Of a DNA stretch of 64,000 bases, positions 19,804-29,423 are shown in pieces. The position numbers and the translations under genes were made by a program. How positions within the stretch are numbered: position 1 is the first letter of the stretch; every line of letters starts with the position of its first letter. This DNA is from Rhynchopus sp. YZ270_cl-10 (Eukaryota > Euglenozoa > Diplonemea > Diplonemida > Diplonemidae): the NCBI GenBank assembly GCA_964035575.1, contig OZ037860.1, forward strand, positions 1,016,689-1,080,688, given 5' to 3'. The notes under the pieces were generated by a model. The model worked only from the letters and a program-made list of their open reading frames with translations. It did not search any database and was not told the origin of the DNA.

Positions 19804-20403
19804 GGATGGAATACTTCACAATATGCAATACAATTGCAAACCATAAAAAGAGAGAAAGGCCTGGCAAGACCGACCTAAGCCTCTCATGCTTGGTCGGGGA
19901 AAAAAACAAAAAAAAGAAAAAGAAAAAGAAAGACGGACAGCAGGCAATGAAGGGCTCTTCATAACATGTTTAGATAGTATCTATTAGCTATATTTGAGTT
20001 AACAACGTGGGGCCACCATCTGTTCGACACTCCACTTTGCTCCGCCTTCAACTACGTGCTCCTTTCGCAGTTTTAAGCTTGAAAACGATGAGTTGCATTG
20101 GTACAAACAACTAGGGCGTTCTTTTCACTATGTTCCTATTTGCAGTTATTTTGTAGTTTCGACAATCGGCCTGTCCGAGGACGGGTTAAAAAAGTCGCCC
20201 GAAGGCTAATGATTTTTTTTTCTTTATTATTCGATCCCTGTTGGGTTAGTGACACGCAAGCGGTCTTCACTGTGTAAAAAAAAAGGGGGTGTGTAGATAT
20301 TCCTAAAAGACTAGTGCATGGGAACGGTTGTCCCACATTGCACGTAACAACACATTATTTATCTCCAATACGCAGACAGGTGTCCTGCAGGAGAGAACAA
20401 CGT

Positions 20404-20448
<45 letters not shown>

Positions 20449-20450
<2 letters not shown>

Positions 20451-20625
20451 ACTAATTATTAGCGTGAAATAAAGTGCACTTTTTTTCACGCCCACGTAAT
20501 TTTGGCTCACGAGTGAGAGTTTATTGCCCGAGCCGCAGGCGAGGGCAATAATAGAGCACGAGTGAGACAAAATACGTGGAAGTGAAAAAACGCACTTTAT
20601 TTCAAACTAATACGTAGTTTTGTTT
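20449..20625. repeat. Foldback palindrome at left end of copy A
   Basis: Reading outward from a GAGCCGCAGGCGAG centre near 20,535, the left arm (TTTATTGCCC, CTCACGAGTGAG, CCCACGT, GCGTGAAATAAAGTG) is mirrored by the right arm (GGGCAATAATA, CACGAGTGAG, ACGTGG, GCACTTTATTTC, ACTAATACG). As single-stranded DNA it would fold into a stem of about 75 bp. The identical structure is present at 22252-22428. Confidence 0.8.
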
Positions 20626-20902
20626 TACAAGTGAAAATGATATTTTTGCTGGGATCCTTCACAAACGAGACGTAAAATAGAGTGATTTTATGAACAAAAT
20701 GTGGGTACCTGTAAGTGAGAGTGTGAATGAGAGTAGGGGAACATGTGAACATCAATCAAAAGCAGGGAAGGGGTTACTTTTTTTGATATATGCCTCCTAT
20801 GACTGGTACTAATTACAAGATGTCACCACTCATCTCGCCTGTAGGGGGGGGGCAGGTGTATAGAGCATCACAGAAGGGGGGTTTTTTTTTTTGCACTCAT
20901 GA

Positions 20903-21919
20903 TCATGGTTTGTTCTGTTGCACATTGATGTTAATCTTGACTTCTTGTGGCGTCTGAGTTGGGGGACTGTTGTTCTGTGTCAACAGCTGTGACATCGCAA
21001 CTTGACCGGCCTGTGTGACTTCGGTGTACCTTTGTGGCATTGCCTGACTGACCCACCCATAGTGGCGTTGCATCTGTACAATAGATGCTCCTGCCTCAGC
21101 GGCTTGAGTCGCAGAAGACCTGCGGAAGCTGTGCCCAGTGTACGAACCGTCCAGCGCAAGCACCCTCGCGACTTCTGCAGGTATGCCGTACATTTTGTTG
21201 ATGCCAAGAGGTTGCACACGAAAGGTCCCAGTAGTAGTTCTGTCAGCTGTCGTCTTAGTTCCAGTGATGAAGAAGCGACCCTCCTGTGAAACTGGTGAGC
21301 GCCGGTTCAGGTACTCCTCCACCACACAAAAGTAGATGCTGTCTCTTGGTACCACAAACCTCCCACGCTCCATGTCGGCCTTTTTCACCTTAGCACAGTG
21401 CTGGTACGTGAAGAGGTATCCCACTGGTGATTCCTGATAATTTGTCATCTCAAGCATCAGTGCTTCTGTGCATCTCATTCCCGACAGAAAACACACCGCG
21501 ACGTAAGCCTTGCGGACACACCAGTAGCAGTCGCTCAACTCGCTCATCTTGAGAAACATCTCCACTTCTCCCTTCGAAAACGTCTTGCTCTTCTTCGTCG
21601 ATTCGTCACTTCCCCAGGTCTTCAGCAACAGCCCGATGCGGTGGTACTCCTTTAGTGAAAAGTCGAACTCCGTCTTGAACATAAAGTTGAGCTTAGAGTA
21701 GCACGACCATAATGAGCTGGCTTTGTAGCTGCGTTCTTCGCGCAGGTGTGTCAAGTAAGAGACCACATGTTCTTCTCTTGGCTGCTTCCGCCCCGTGATT
21801 TTATTGTGTTGTAAAAACTTATTCCACTCCGTTTTGTATGCAGTGCTTGACTTCAACCCTGCCAGAAGCTCGGTCTCATACAGATCCTCCATAGCCTCCT
21901 TCTTCTTGGTCCTTGGCAT
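20903..21919 (-). CDS. Tyrosine recombinase (copy A)
   Basis: Intact 338-residue frame. An N-terminal SAM-like DNA-binding region (about 10-100: TAYKTEWNKFLQHNK, HVVSYLTHLREE) precedes a catalytic domain with the full set of active-site residues: R149 in FLSGMRCTEAL, H263 and R266 in GHSFRRSSAT, H286 in RHYGW, and the nucleophile Y298 in QRYTE. The 'HSFRRSSAT...HYGW' pattern is that of eukaryotic Crypton/phage-type recombinases. The enzyme cuts and rejoins DNA through a 3'-phosphotyrosine link, so it could excise or integrate the element. No intron is needed. The C-terminal tail is Gln/Pro/Asn-rich. Confidence 0.9.
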   Translation of the reverse strand: MPRTKKKEAMEDLYETELLAGLKSSTAYKTEWNKFLQHNKITGRKQPREEHVVSYLTHLREERSYKASSLWSCYSKLNFMFKTEFDFSLKEYHRIGLLLKTWGSDESTKKSKTFSKGEVEMFLKMSELSDCYWCVRKAYVAVCFLSGMRCTEALMLEMTNYQESPVGYLFTYQHCAKVKKADMERGRFVVPRDSIYFCVVEEYLNRRSPVSQEGRFFITGTKTTADRTTTGTFRVQPLGINKMYGIPAEVARVLALDGSYTGHSFRRSSATQAAEAGASIVQMQRHYGWVSQAMPQRYTEVTQAGQVAMSQLLTQNNSPPTQTPQEVKININVQQNKP

Positions 21920-22108
21920 GATTTGTAGGGTGGAGTGTGTGGTTTTGTGACTGACAGAAAACAGTGAAACTTTTTTTCACGCCAGTGAAACTTTTTTTCA
22001 CGCCTCCAGCGAAATTACTAAGAGCAAGCGTGAAAAAAAGCTCACTTTATTTCACGCCCCGTTTGTGAAGGATCCCAGCAAAAAGTCATTTTCACATGTG
22101 ATATAAAA

Positions 22109-22251
22109 AAAAAAAAAAAAAAAAAAATGATAGAATAGTGTGATCGAAGCGCAAGTTTTTACAAAGATCTTCACAAAGTGTTCACAGGGTAAAAAAGGGG
22201 GTCGCAGTCAAATATTAGGGGGGTGAAAAAAAACCTGACCCAGTTTTTACA
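22109..22251. other. Spacer between the two recombinase elements
   Basis: 143 bp that begin with a poly-A run of about 20 and contain no coding frame. It differs from the sequence before copy A and after copy B, so the pair is two adjacent insertions or a tandem duplication with a short unique link. Confidence 0.6.
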
Positions 22252-23911
22252 TAACTAATTATTAGCGTGAAATAAAGTGCACTTTTTTTCACGCCCACGT
22301 AATTTTGGCTCACGAGTGAGAGTTTATTGCCCGAGCCGCAGGCGAGGGCAATAATAGAGCACGAGTGAGACAAAATACGTGGAAGTGAAAAAACGCACTT
22401 TATTTCAAACTAATACGTAGTTTTGTTTTACAAGTGAAAATGATATTTTTGCTGGGATCCTTCACAAACGAGACGTAAAATAGAGTGATTTTATGAACAA
22501 AATGTGGGTACCTGTAAGTGAGAGTGTGAATGAGAGTAGGGGAACATGTGAACATCAATCAAAAGCAGGGAAGGGGTTACTTTTTTTGATATATGCCTCC
22601 TATGACTGGTACTAATTACAAGATGTCACCACTCATCTCGCCTGTAGGGGGGGGGCAGGTGTATAGAGCATCACAGAAGGGGGGTTTTTTTTTTTGCACT
22701 CATGATCATGGTTTGTTCTGTTGCACATTGATGTTAATCTTGACTTCTTGTGGCGTCTGAGTTGGGGGACTGTTGTTCTGTGTCAACAGCTGTGACATCG
22801 CAACTTGACCGGCCTGTGTGACTTCGGTGTACCTTTGTGGCATTGCCTGACTGACCCACCCATAGTGGCGTTGCATCTGTACAATAGATGCTCCTGCCTC
22901 AGCGGCTTGAGTCGCAGAAGACCTGCGGAAGCTGTGCCCAGTGTACGAACCGTCCAGCGCAAGCACCCTCGCGACTTCTGCAGGTATGCCGTACATTTTG
23001 TTGATGCCAAGAGGTTGCACACGAAAGGTCCCAGTAGTAGTTCTGTCAGCTGTCGTCTTAGTTCCAGTGATGAAGAAGCGACCCTCCTGTGAAACTGGTG
23101 AGCGCCGGTTCAGGTACTCCTCCACCACACAAAAGTAGATGCTGTCTCTTGGTACCACAAACCTCCCACGCTCCATGTCGGCCTTTTTCACCTTAGCACA
23201 GTGCTGGTACGTGAAGAGGTATCCCACTGGTGATTCCTGATAATTTGTCATCTCAAGCATCAGTGCTTCTGTGCATCTCATTCCCGACAGAAAACACACC
23301 GCGACGTAAGCCTTGCGGACACACCAGTAGCAGTCGCTCAACTCGCTCATCTTGAGAAACATCTCCACTTCTCCCTTCGAAAACGTCTTGCTCTTCTTCG
23401 TCGATTCGTCACTTCCCCAGGTCTTCAGCAACAGCCCGATGCGGTGGTACTCCTTTAGTGAAAAGTCGAACTCCGTCTTGAACATAAAGTTGAGCTTAGA
23501 GTAGCACGACCATAATGAGCTGGCTTTGTAGCTGCGTTCTTCGCGCAGGTGTGTCAAGTAAGAGACCACATGTTCTTCTCTTGGCTGCTTCCGCCCCGTG
23601 ATTTTATTGTGTTGTAAAAACTTATTCCACTCCGTTTTGTATGCAGTGCTTGACTTCAACCCTGCCAGAAGCTCGGTCTCATACAGATCCTCCATAGCCT
23701 CCTTCTTCTTGGTCCTTGGCATGATTTGTAGGGTGGAGTGTGTGGTTTTGTGACTGACAGAAAACAGTGAAACTTTTTTTCACGCCAGTGAAACTTTTTT
23801 TCACGCCTCCAGCGAAATTACTAAGAGCAAGCGTGAAAAAAAGCTCACTTTATTTCACGCCCCGTTTGTGAAGGATCCCAGCAAAAAGTCATTTTCACAT
23901 GTGATATAAAA
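22252..23911 (-). mobile_element. Tyrosine-recombinase transposon with foldback end, copy B
   Basis: Second copy of the element at 20449-22108, at a constant offset of 1,803 bp. Foldback end, inverted repeats (22430-22477 and 23865-23909) and gene are all in the same positions, and I found no difference on reading the two through. Identity in the non-coding parts as well as the gene points to very recent duplication or transposition. Confidence 0.8.
22706..23722 (-). CDS. Tyrosine recombinase (copy B)
   Basis: 338 residues, same as copy A in every position, with R149, H263, R266, H286 and Y298 all kept. Both copies therefore appear able to make active enzyme. Confidence 0.9.
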   Translation of the reverse strand: MPRTKKKEAMEDLYETELLAGLKSSTAYKTEWNKFLQHNKITGRKQPREEHVVSYLTHLREERSYKASSLWSCYSKLNFMFKTEFDFSLKEYHRIGLLLKTWGSDESTKKSKTFSKGEVEMFLKMSELSDCYWCVRKAYVAVCFLSGMRCTEALMLEMTNYQESPVGYLFTYQHCAKVKKADMERGRFVVPRDSIYFCVVEEYLNRRSPVSQEGRFFITGTKTTADRTTTGTFRVQPLGINKMYGIPAEVARVLALDGSYTGHSFRRSSATQAAEAGASIVQMQRHYGWVSQAMPQRYTEVTQAGQVAMSQLLTQNNSPPTQTPQEVKININVQQNKP

Positions 23912-24477
23912 GTCTTTTCAGTGCACTATGCGACCTTCGACCACACCATAGAAAGGGGGAAAAGAGAGAAACGTCTGATGGATATGTCTCGCTGCGTACC
24001 CAAAAAAAAAAAAAAAAAAAAGAAGAAAAAGAGAGAAGAAAAAAAAAAGCAACATTATTAGTGTCTGGGGGTAATGGTAGCTGTGTTGGATGGTCTGATG
24101 GGATTAAACCACGAGCCTAGAATATCACCACACACAGTTGTATTGGTGCATGCTGATATATTCTATTCTGACAGCAAAGGTAAAAAACAAAAACCCCCTC
24201 ACAATACACAATGCAGCTGTGAGTATTGTGATTGCATTTTTCCAATCATAATAGAACAAACACAGTACAGCTGTATTGGTTGATGGTGGAAATAGAAACT
24301 TAACATTCATCACACGATAAAACCCATGGGAGAGGTTGTGGTGAAACGCACACACCTCGACCTGTTTGGTGAGGAGTGGCTCTGCAGCGCGGTTCGTCCC
24401 TAGAACCGCAAAGTGTGTTCAAAGTGCGTTGTTTCTATTTCCTCCTTCATTTCATGAGGTGGCAGAAAAACGAGATG

Positions 24478-24531
24478 CATCATACGGTGTTATAACATTA
24501 TCGATAACGTTATAACACCCACAGTATGATG
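24478..24531. repeat. Nested palindrome, cruciform-capable
   Basis: Outer arms CATCATAC (24478-24485) and GTATGATG (24524-24531) flank inner arms GTGTTATAAC (24487-24496) and GTTATAACAC (24109+400, i.e. 24509-24518), centred on ATTATCGATAAC. The structure is symmetric over 54 bp with few mismatches. Confidence 0.8.
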
Positions 24532-24837
24532 GATCATAACAAACAATACAGCCACCATTACCTGGAGGGATCAACTCTGTAAACCCCTCACCCCTTTCAG
24601 ACACACTATTTTTGGGTAACGGATGCACTTCTGACATATGCCCACCTTTAGAGAGAGAGAGAGAGACAGAAAAAAAACTGGAAAATAGAGACAAAAACAT
24701 CGCAATCTTCGAGAAAAATATCGGAAAATATATTTTGATACGCCAGGGGCACACGACATGGTGTCCTATGCAGCAGACCCTGAACGAATCTATTTAAAAA
24801 AAAAACAAAAAAACAAAACAAAAAAAGGGGGAAGAGT

Positions 24838-24902
24838 TAATGATGCAGGCTGCCTCCGACTGACCCGCGTACGATGACAGCCATGATGAAAGCACCCTGC
24901 GG
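24838..24902 (-). repeat. Dispersed hairpin motif H1, copy 3
   Basis: Minus-strand order: CCGCAGGGTGCTTTCATCATGGCTG (read in two parts), then CGCGGGTCAGTCGGAGG, then CAGCCTGCATCATT. The closing stem here is GGCTG with CAGCC, replacing GGCACC with GGTGCC of copy 1: both sides changed together. Confidence 0.6.
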
Positions 24903-25461
24903 AACAGAACGTGGAAAGGAAACCTAATGGCTTGCCAATACCATAGTGTAAACGAGAAAGAAAAAGGGGGAAAAGACGGAAAAGACGGAAAATATAAGGG
25001 GGAAAAATGACAGAAAGCTTTATGAAACCGAAGCGTCTTATTTGCGCATCATAAACTCCTCAAAAAATCTCTGATTCTGTGGGCTGGCAAATCGCCTATT
25101 ATGATAAGGTTATTTCCCAAGGCAGTGTCACCCGGAAAGAAGGTTTGTTGTACAGTGTCAGAGATCGGGCAAAGAAAGAGAAGTTGAAAGTGCAAAAAAA
25201 AAATGTCTACAGGACCCTATTGGGCGCAGGGTACTGCAAGAAATGCTCCGGCAGGTTTTCTTCAAAAAATCCTGCCATTTTTTTTTCCCAGGTGTCATGC
25301 AAGGAGTGATCCAAGCGTACTCGTTCGAGGGGGGGTGGGAATGGGAGTGGGAGAAATTGAGAGTCGCTTTTTGACTCTCGTCGGATGAAAAGAAAATCAA
25401 TTTCATATACGTTCCATTCAGAAAAAAAAGGGGGGGAAAGGGGGAGTGGGGAGAAAGTGAA

Positions 25462-25482
25462 GTTGATAGTGCAAACGCCTCT
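25462..25482 (-). repeat. Short dispersed word H2, copy 3
   Basis: Minus strand AGAGGCGTTTGCACTATC, preceded by GTCAGTGCCTGCGTC, which resembles the right half of motif H1. Other copies lie at 8171-8192 (in the C9orf85-like intron) and 17017-17037. This copy lies in the cyclase 3' region. Confidence 0.4.
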
Positions 25483-25663
25483 GGGACGCAGGCACTGACA
25501 CTCCAAAAAAAAACAAAAAAAAAGCTACAATAGTATGCTAGAAAACGACATTAGAGAAAACTTGAACAATATTAAAATAAAAATAAAAATGATTCGCTTA
25601 TTAGTCTCAAAACCGGAGTTGAGATTAGGAAAAGAAAAAAATGTTCCCTTTTTAGAATGGCAA

Positions 25664-28600
25664 TCACTCCACACATCCTCCTATGGACTCATAGTCCGCT
25701 GCCACAGGCACTCTTGTGAAGTTCACACGGCATCTGACACCCCCCATGGGCTTGGAGTGCTCGATCATGTCCAGGACCCTCTGTGGGTGGGGTTGATGTT
25801 TGGGTACAAAGTTAAAAAAACATGTTACTTCCCCTAAAAAAGAATATTGATGTAGGCACCTCCGACTGACCCACCAGGTGTGTGCCCCCAAAATTAGTGA
25901 CATATACTTTCCAATCAAAGAGAACGTTCTATCCAGATAGATCCATGTATTTGTTGCATTTGTTGCAAAAATGTAGAAAAAAACGTTAAAATGCCCCAAA
26001 AAAAGAAGAAAAAAACGTGAATCAAGACATACCCGAAGCACTTTGTCGTCTGGATGTTGTTTGACAAGGTTGAGCATGCCTTCGTGCCCGTCTTCACCTT
26101 CCATTGCAGCCTCGATGACCCTCGTGTGGTGTTCAAGGTCCGTCTGCTGTGTGGGCTCTGAGGTGATGACACCTGCCCAACCTTGGATAGCGTTTTGGAG
26201 TCTGGTGAGACAGACCTCGTAGATGCGTGTCTTGCGGTGGTGGGTTGCGTCCATCCACACGTCGACCATGCGTACACAGGAGCGGACGGTCGACTCGGAC
26301 TGAAGGCGGTTGTCCTGGCTGCAGTCGGCATAGAGGCAGTACACACCAAACATCTTCGCATGGTCCGTCATTGCCTCGGCAGCTTCAATGGGTTGGCCAA
26401 AGATCGTGGGGAAGCGGCTCGTGCGGGTACCAACGTTCCCGTGAAGCATCGTCCCTGTGCCAAGTCCAAGCATAATCATGTTCTTCAAGCAGCTCATCTC
26501 CTGCGCAAATGAAAGCGCCGCCGTACTATGCATCACACATTTCTTCGATGCATTCCACACAACCTGAAGCGAACGTCCCGTCACATTCCCCACCATCCCA
26601 CCGGTTGCCTGAGCAGCTTCAATGGCGGAGCGGACTGCGATGTTGCAGTTGTCGAACATCTTCGTGTCGCTGCGCACCTCCTTCTGCGGGATGGAAGGAA
26701 GTAAAAGACAACACATATGGTGCCAATAATATGTACACATACCAATCTGCATACAGCCACGGTGACCCCACTGCGGGCGACCTGTAGAGCCGTCTTGCCG
26801 CGGAGCTCCTTCTTCGTGTTGTGGTGCACGACAGGGACGGATCCGCTGGACGTCGTCTCTGCGACGCTGCCTGGGGGGCTCTCGTGCACCACTTCGTTTT
26901 GGAAGCCGACGGTGGAAGCACGTCTCCGCAGAACGCAGTCAGTGTCGGCGTCATCGAAACGGCATTTGAGCGTATCAGGGACCATCAGGTAGAGCTGGTA
27001 CCCCGCGCCCAGGCCTTTCACCTCCTGCACGCCCACATCCAACACCGAAACATTGAGCGTTGCAACGTCAGCCTTAACAGCAGCATAAAAATCGGCAGTC
27101 ATGCAGACCGTCCCAGGCCGTGCCTTCCCCTCCACCCGGGACGCAAGGTTGACTGTGCCACCTCGGTAGTCCACACGCCCCGTAACAGGGTTTGTTTCTG
27201 CGATGGTAGGTCCGCAGTTCACGCCAATGCGCAGGACTAGGCCCGCATCAGGCAGCATCAGACCCGCAGGCCACTTCCTCTTTGCAAAGCGTGCCAATAC
27301 CTCCATTGTAAACAGCGCAGCCCGCAGAGGCTCAGAGAAGGACACCATAAACGAGTCGCCTATGGTCTTAACCTCGTACCCACTGTGCGCCCCGCATGCA
27401 GCGCGGATCTCGTCGTTGTGGTGTTCCATCGCAACGTTCATGTCAGAGGGGCTCAAACGCCAGAGCTCTGTGCTGCCTTTAATGTCCGTGAAGACCACAG
27501 CGATGCATCCCGTAGGCGGGTCCAAGTCCCTCCGCCGCTTGGCGGTAGGGGAGGAGCCATCCAGGATCGACGACGGCACATAAGCACGGTACTCAACAAG
27601 GTTCTCAACCATCCTTCTGAAGTCAACCTGCATGGAGCGCACCTCAGAGAAAAGCGACGTAGCCTCAAGGCTGAGCCCTGCCAGGTCCATCCCAGCGACA
27701 CGCTGCATCTTGACCTGAAGGTTCTTGATGGGACGCACCACAACAAATGAGACGTACAGAATCAGAAGGCCAATGCTCGCACCTACAGCGCAGACCACAA
27801 TGCGTGCTGAGATTCGGTTGCGTTCGATCGTGTCTGCAACCTCAGATACATCCTCAGCGATCAGTACGTTCATTTCATCCTGCGCCTTCCGCACAGAACC
27901 AAAGATCGACATCGAGTCCAGCGACATCACTAGCCACCACTCCAACCCTTCGTTCAGCTCCACCCGTTGGGCGCCAACGAAGTGCTCCTCCTGTCCGCCA
28001 TCCACCTCCAACATCACGGGGAGGTGTTTCCCTTCGCAGCGTGAGTAGTTCCCCTCCAATGCCACTGCAATCGCAGAGATGTACGGGTCGCTTGCGCGCG
28101 AGGCCAGAATAGGGTACGTCAGGTTCGTGACCCCTCCCTGCAAGGAGGAGGGCCCCTCGACCTGCTCAGTGGAGGTCCCATGCGAGACGGCAGTAAGGTA
28201 GCCGGATTGGTCCATCTTCTCCCACTCAGGGTCGTTGGCGTCCCTCAGGGCCTCCGCCAGCCAGGAACGTGCCACAACAAGAAAGACCCGTGGAGTGGCG
28301 TGGGTGGTGTTGTCGTCTGATGAAACAATGTTCCTGATGTAGGCCTCGATTTTGGAGAGCTGCACGAAAGCGGAGGTTGCCAGGTATGGAAACGTCCCAG
28401 TACCGTCCCTGAACTTCTGCACCACCACCATCCCCACGTCCTGTCCAACAGGCACAATGTTGCTGAAACGCGTGTCACCAAAGCGAACAAAGTCGTACGT
28501 GACCAACTTCGTTGTGTACAAACCCGACACCGAAGAGTTCAGGTCGCTAAACTTTGCGAGGGGAATCCCCGATCCATCACTGCGCACGGTTGCGTACATG

Positions 28601-29193
28601 TTACGTTCCGGGAAGTCGTCGTTGAAGGAAAGCATCATAGGCCCGTTCGGTGTTTGGTAGTAGGACCGCCCATGGATGTTGCTGTAAATGCCGAGCGCGT
28701 AGACGGCGGAGTCGGGGAGGAGCATTGCTGTCTGGTGCCAGAGGGCGGGGAGGGCGGGCTGCATCCAGTCCTCGGTCTTGTTCTGGTCTTGGACGAAGGT
28801 TTCGAGGGTCACGGCCATGCCGTTCATCTCCTGCAGACACTCCTGGAGGAAGCTTTTCACCATTCCGTGCATTCCAATCTGCGAGTAGCCAAGCAGGTCG
28901 CGGGTGATCCCGTCGAGTGCGTCTACAGAAGAAGAGAACTGCATGTCAGTTGCGCGCTGCATCGAAGCGCGTGTGTCCTCTAGTCCGGCGTCGCACGACG
29001 TCTCGCCAAGCAGCTCTGCAAACGTCACCGTCATCACAATCCCCGTAATAGCCGTGACAGACAACACTGCATGAATGGAGACAGCCCTCCGCCACCCAGC
29101 ATCCTGCGCCGAAGATGCAACAGTCGAGTCATCACGCTGTATCACTGACCCGTCATCCGGAACGTCCTGTTCATCTTCATGCTTCCCAGACAT
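25664..29193 (-). CDS. Receptor adenylate cyclase with second degenerate cyclase domain
   Basis: Exons 29193-26743, 26683-26033 and 25780-25664 join in frame (introns 59 and 252 nt, GT-AG) to give 1,072 residues. TM1 is about 37-60 and TM2 461-486, enclosing a large N-glycosylated extracellular sensor region of Cache-like size. A linker (NLVEYRAYVPSSIL) leads to a class III cyclase domain at 563-740. It has both metal aspartates D570 (FTDIKGS) and D613 (KTIGDSF), an adenine-type Asp in VDYRGGTVNLASR, and the transition-state Asn and Arg. After a linker comes a second cyclase-like fold (about 820-970: TGRSLQVVW, GTMLHGNVGT, TIFGQPIEAAEAM, RIYEVC) without metal aspartates. The product is probably cAMP. 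A CAG acceptor lies 23 nt before the ATG at 29193; a TTG further upstream was rejected as the start. Confidence 0.85.
25781..26032 (-). other. Cyclase intron 2, carries motif H1
   Basis: Donor GTATGTCTTG and acceptor CCACCCACAG give an in-frame join (DDKVLR to RVLDMIEHSKPM). The alternative read-through peptide is rich in Phe and has no domain character. At 25847-25890 the intron contains a copy of H1. Confidence 0.75.
25847..25890 (-). repeat. Dispersed hairpin motif H1, copy 4 (intronic)
   Basis: Minus-strand GGGGGCACACACC, then GGTGGGTCAGTCGG, then AGGTGCCTACATCAAT. GGCAC pairs with GTGCC. It sits in the last third of cyclase intron 2. Confidence 0.6.
26684..26742 (-). other. Cyclase intron 1, 59 nt
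   Basis: Donor TTG/GTATGTGTAC and acceptor CATCCCGCAG/AAG, phase 0. It joins the exon ending TVAVCRL to KEVRSDTKMFDNCN, the start of the degenerate second cyclase domain. Confidence 0.8.
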
Positions 29194-29250
29194 ATTATTC
29201 TTGGCAAAAATGTAACCTGAATATTGAACGATTAGGGGGGAAAGACAAAA
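29194..29250 (-). promoter_or_regulatory. Splice acceptor tract before the cyclase start
   Basis: Minus strand: TTTGTCTTTCCCCCCTAATC, then GTTCAATATTCAG ending at 29217, then 23 nt to the ATG. This is a textbook pyrimidine tract, branch-like A and CAG, with no upstream coding exon required. Confidence 0.6.
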
Positions 29251-29423
29251 TTTTTGATTGTAGACTACCATCACTAGCAGCCACAATTTTTCTTCACAAG
29301 ATCCTTTCAAGAGAGCAAATAGAAGGAGTACGCTTTGCAGTAGGCGTCAAAATCCTAGGGGGAAGATAAAACGCAAAAAAAAAGGTCTTTGTTTTTTTTT
29401 TTTTTCTAAAAATGCTGCAATGT

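Larger units (their letters stand above)
18044..20404. other. Gene-poor spacer
   Basis: About 2.4 kb of A/T-rich sequence. It holds a hairpin motif copy (18659-18695) and dispersed motif H1 copy 2 (18928-18986). A plus-strand 90-codon frame (19531-19803) is described separately. At its right end lies an uninterrupted run of about 44 A, immediately before the first recombinase element. No recognisable RNA gene was seen. Confidence 0.6.
20449..22108 (-). mobile_element. Tyrosine-recombinase transposon with foldback end, copy A
   Basis: About 1,660 bp carrying one recombinase gene (20903-21919). Inverted repeats of about 45 bp lie at 20627-20674 and 22062-22106, sharing AAGTGAAAATGA and TTTTGCTGGGATCCTTCAC. 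Outside the left repeat, 20449-20625 is a large imperfect palindrome with arms of about 80 nt. Its outer arm sequence (GCGTGAAATAAAGTG...TTTTTTTCACGCC) recurs inverted inside the right end at 22030-22060. A second copy starts 1,803 bp further on and reads the same throughout. Crypton-type elements also encode only a tyrosine recombinase but normally lack inverted ends; the ciliate Tec-type layout (recombinase plus inverted ends) is a closer formal match. Confidence 0.8.
23912..25663. other. Gene-poor spacer with palindrome and dispersed motifs
   Basis: Holds a long nested palindrome (24478-24531), dispersed motif H1 copy 3 (24838-24902), an H2 copy (25462-25482) and several A-rich runs. Two similar words (ACACAGTTGTATTGGTGCATG at 24131 and CAGCTGTATTGGTTGATGG near 24,269) lie 140 bp apart. 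No coding frame is convincing. Confidence 0.5.

Noticed and set aside
13338-25890. tRNA gene at the H1 motif
   Set aside because: The core resembles an A-box, but there is no B-box, anticodon arm or acceptor stem at tRNA spacing.
25664-26752. 362-residue minus-strand frame as a separate gene
   Set aside because: It consists of cyclase exons 2 and 3 plus both introns read through; clean GT-AG joins link it to the upstream frame.
29194-29310. Cyclase start 39 codons further upstream
   Set aside because: The upstream codon is TTG, and the stretch contains a pyrimidine tract and CAG acceptor, so it is untranslated.
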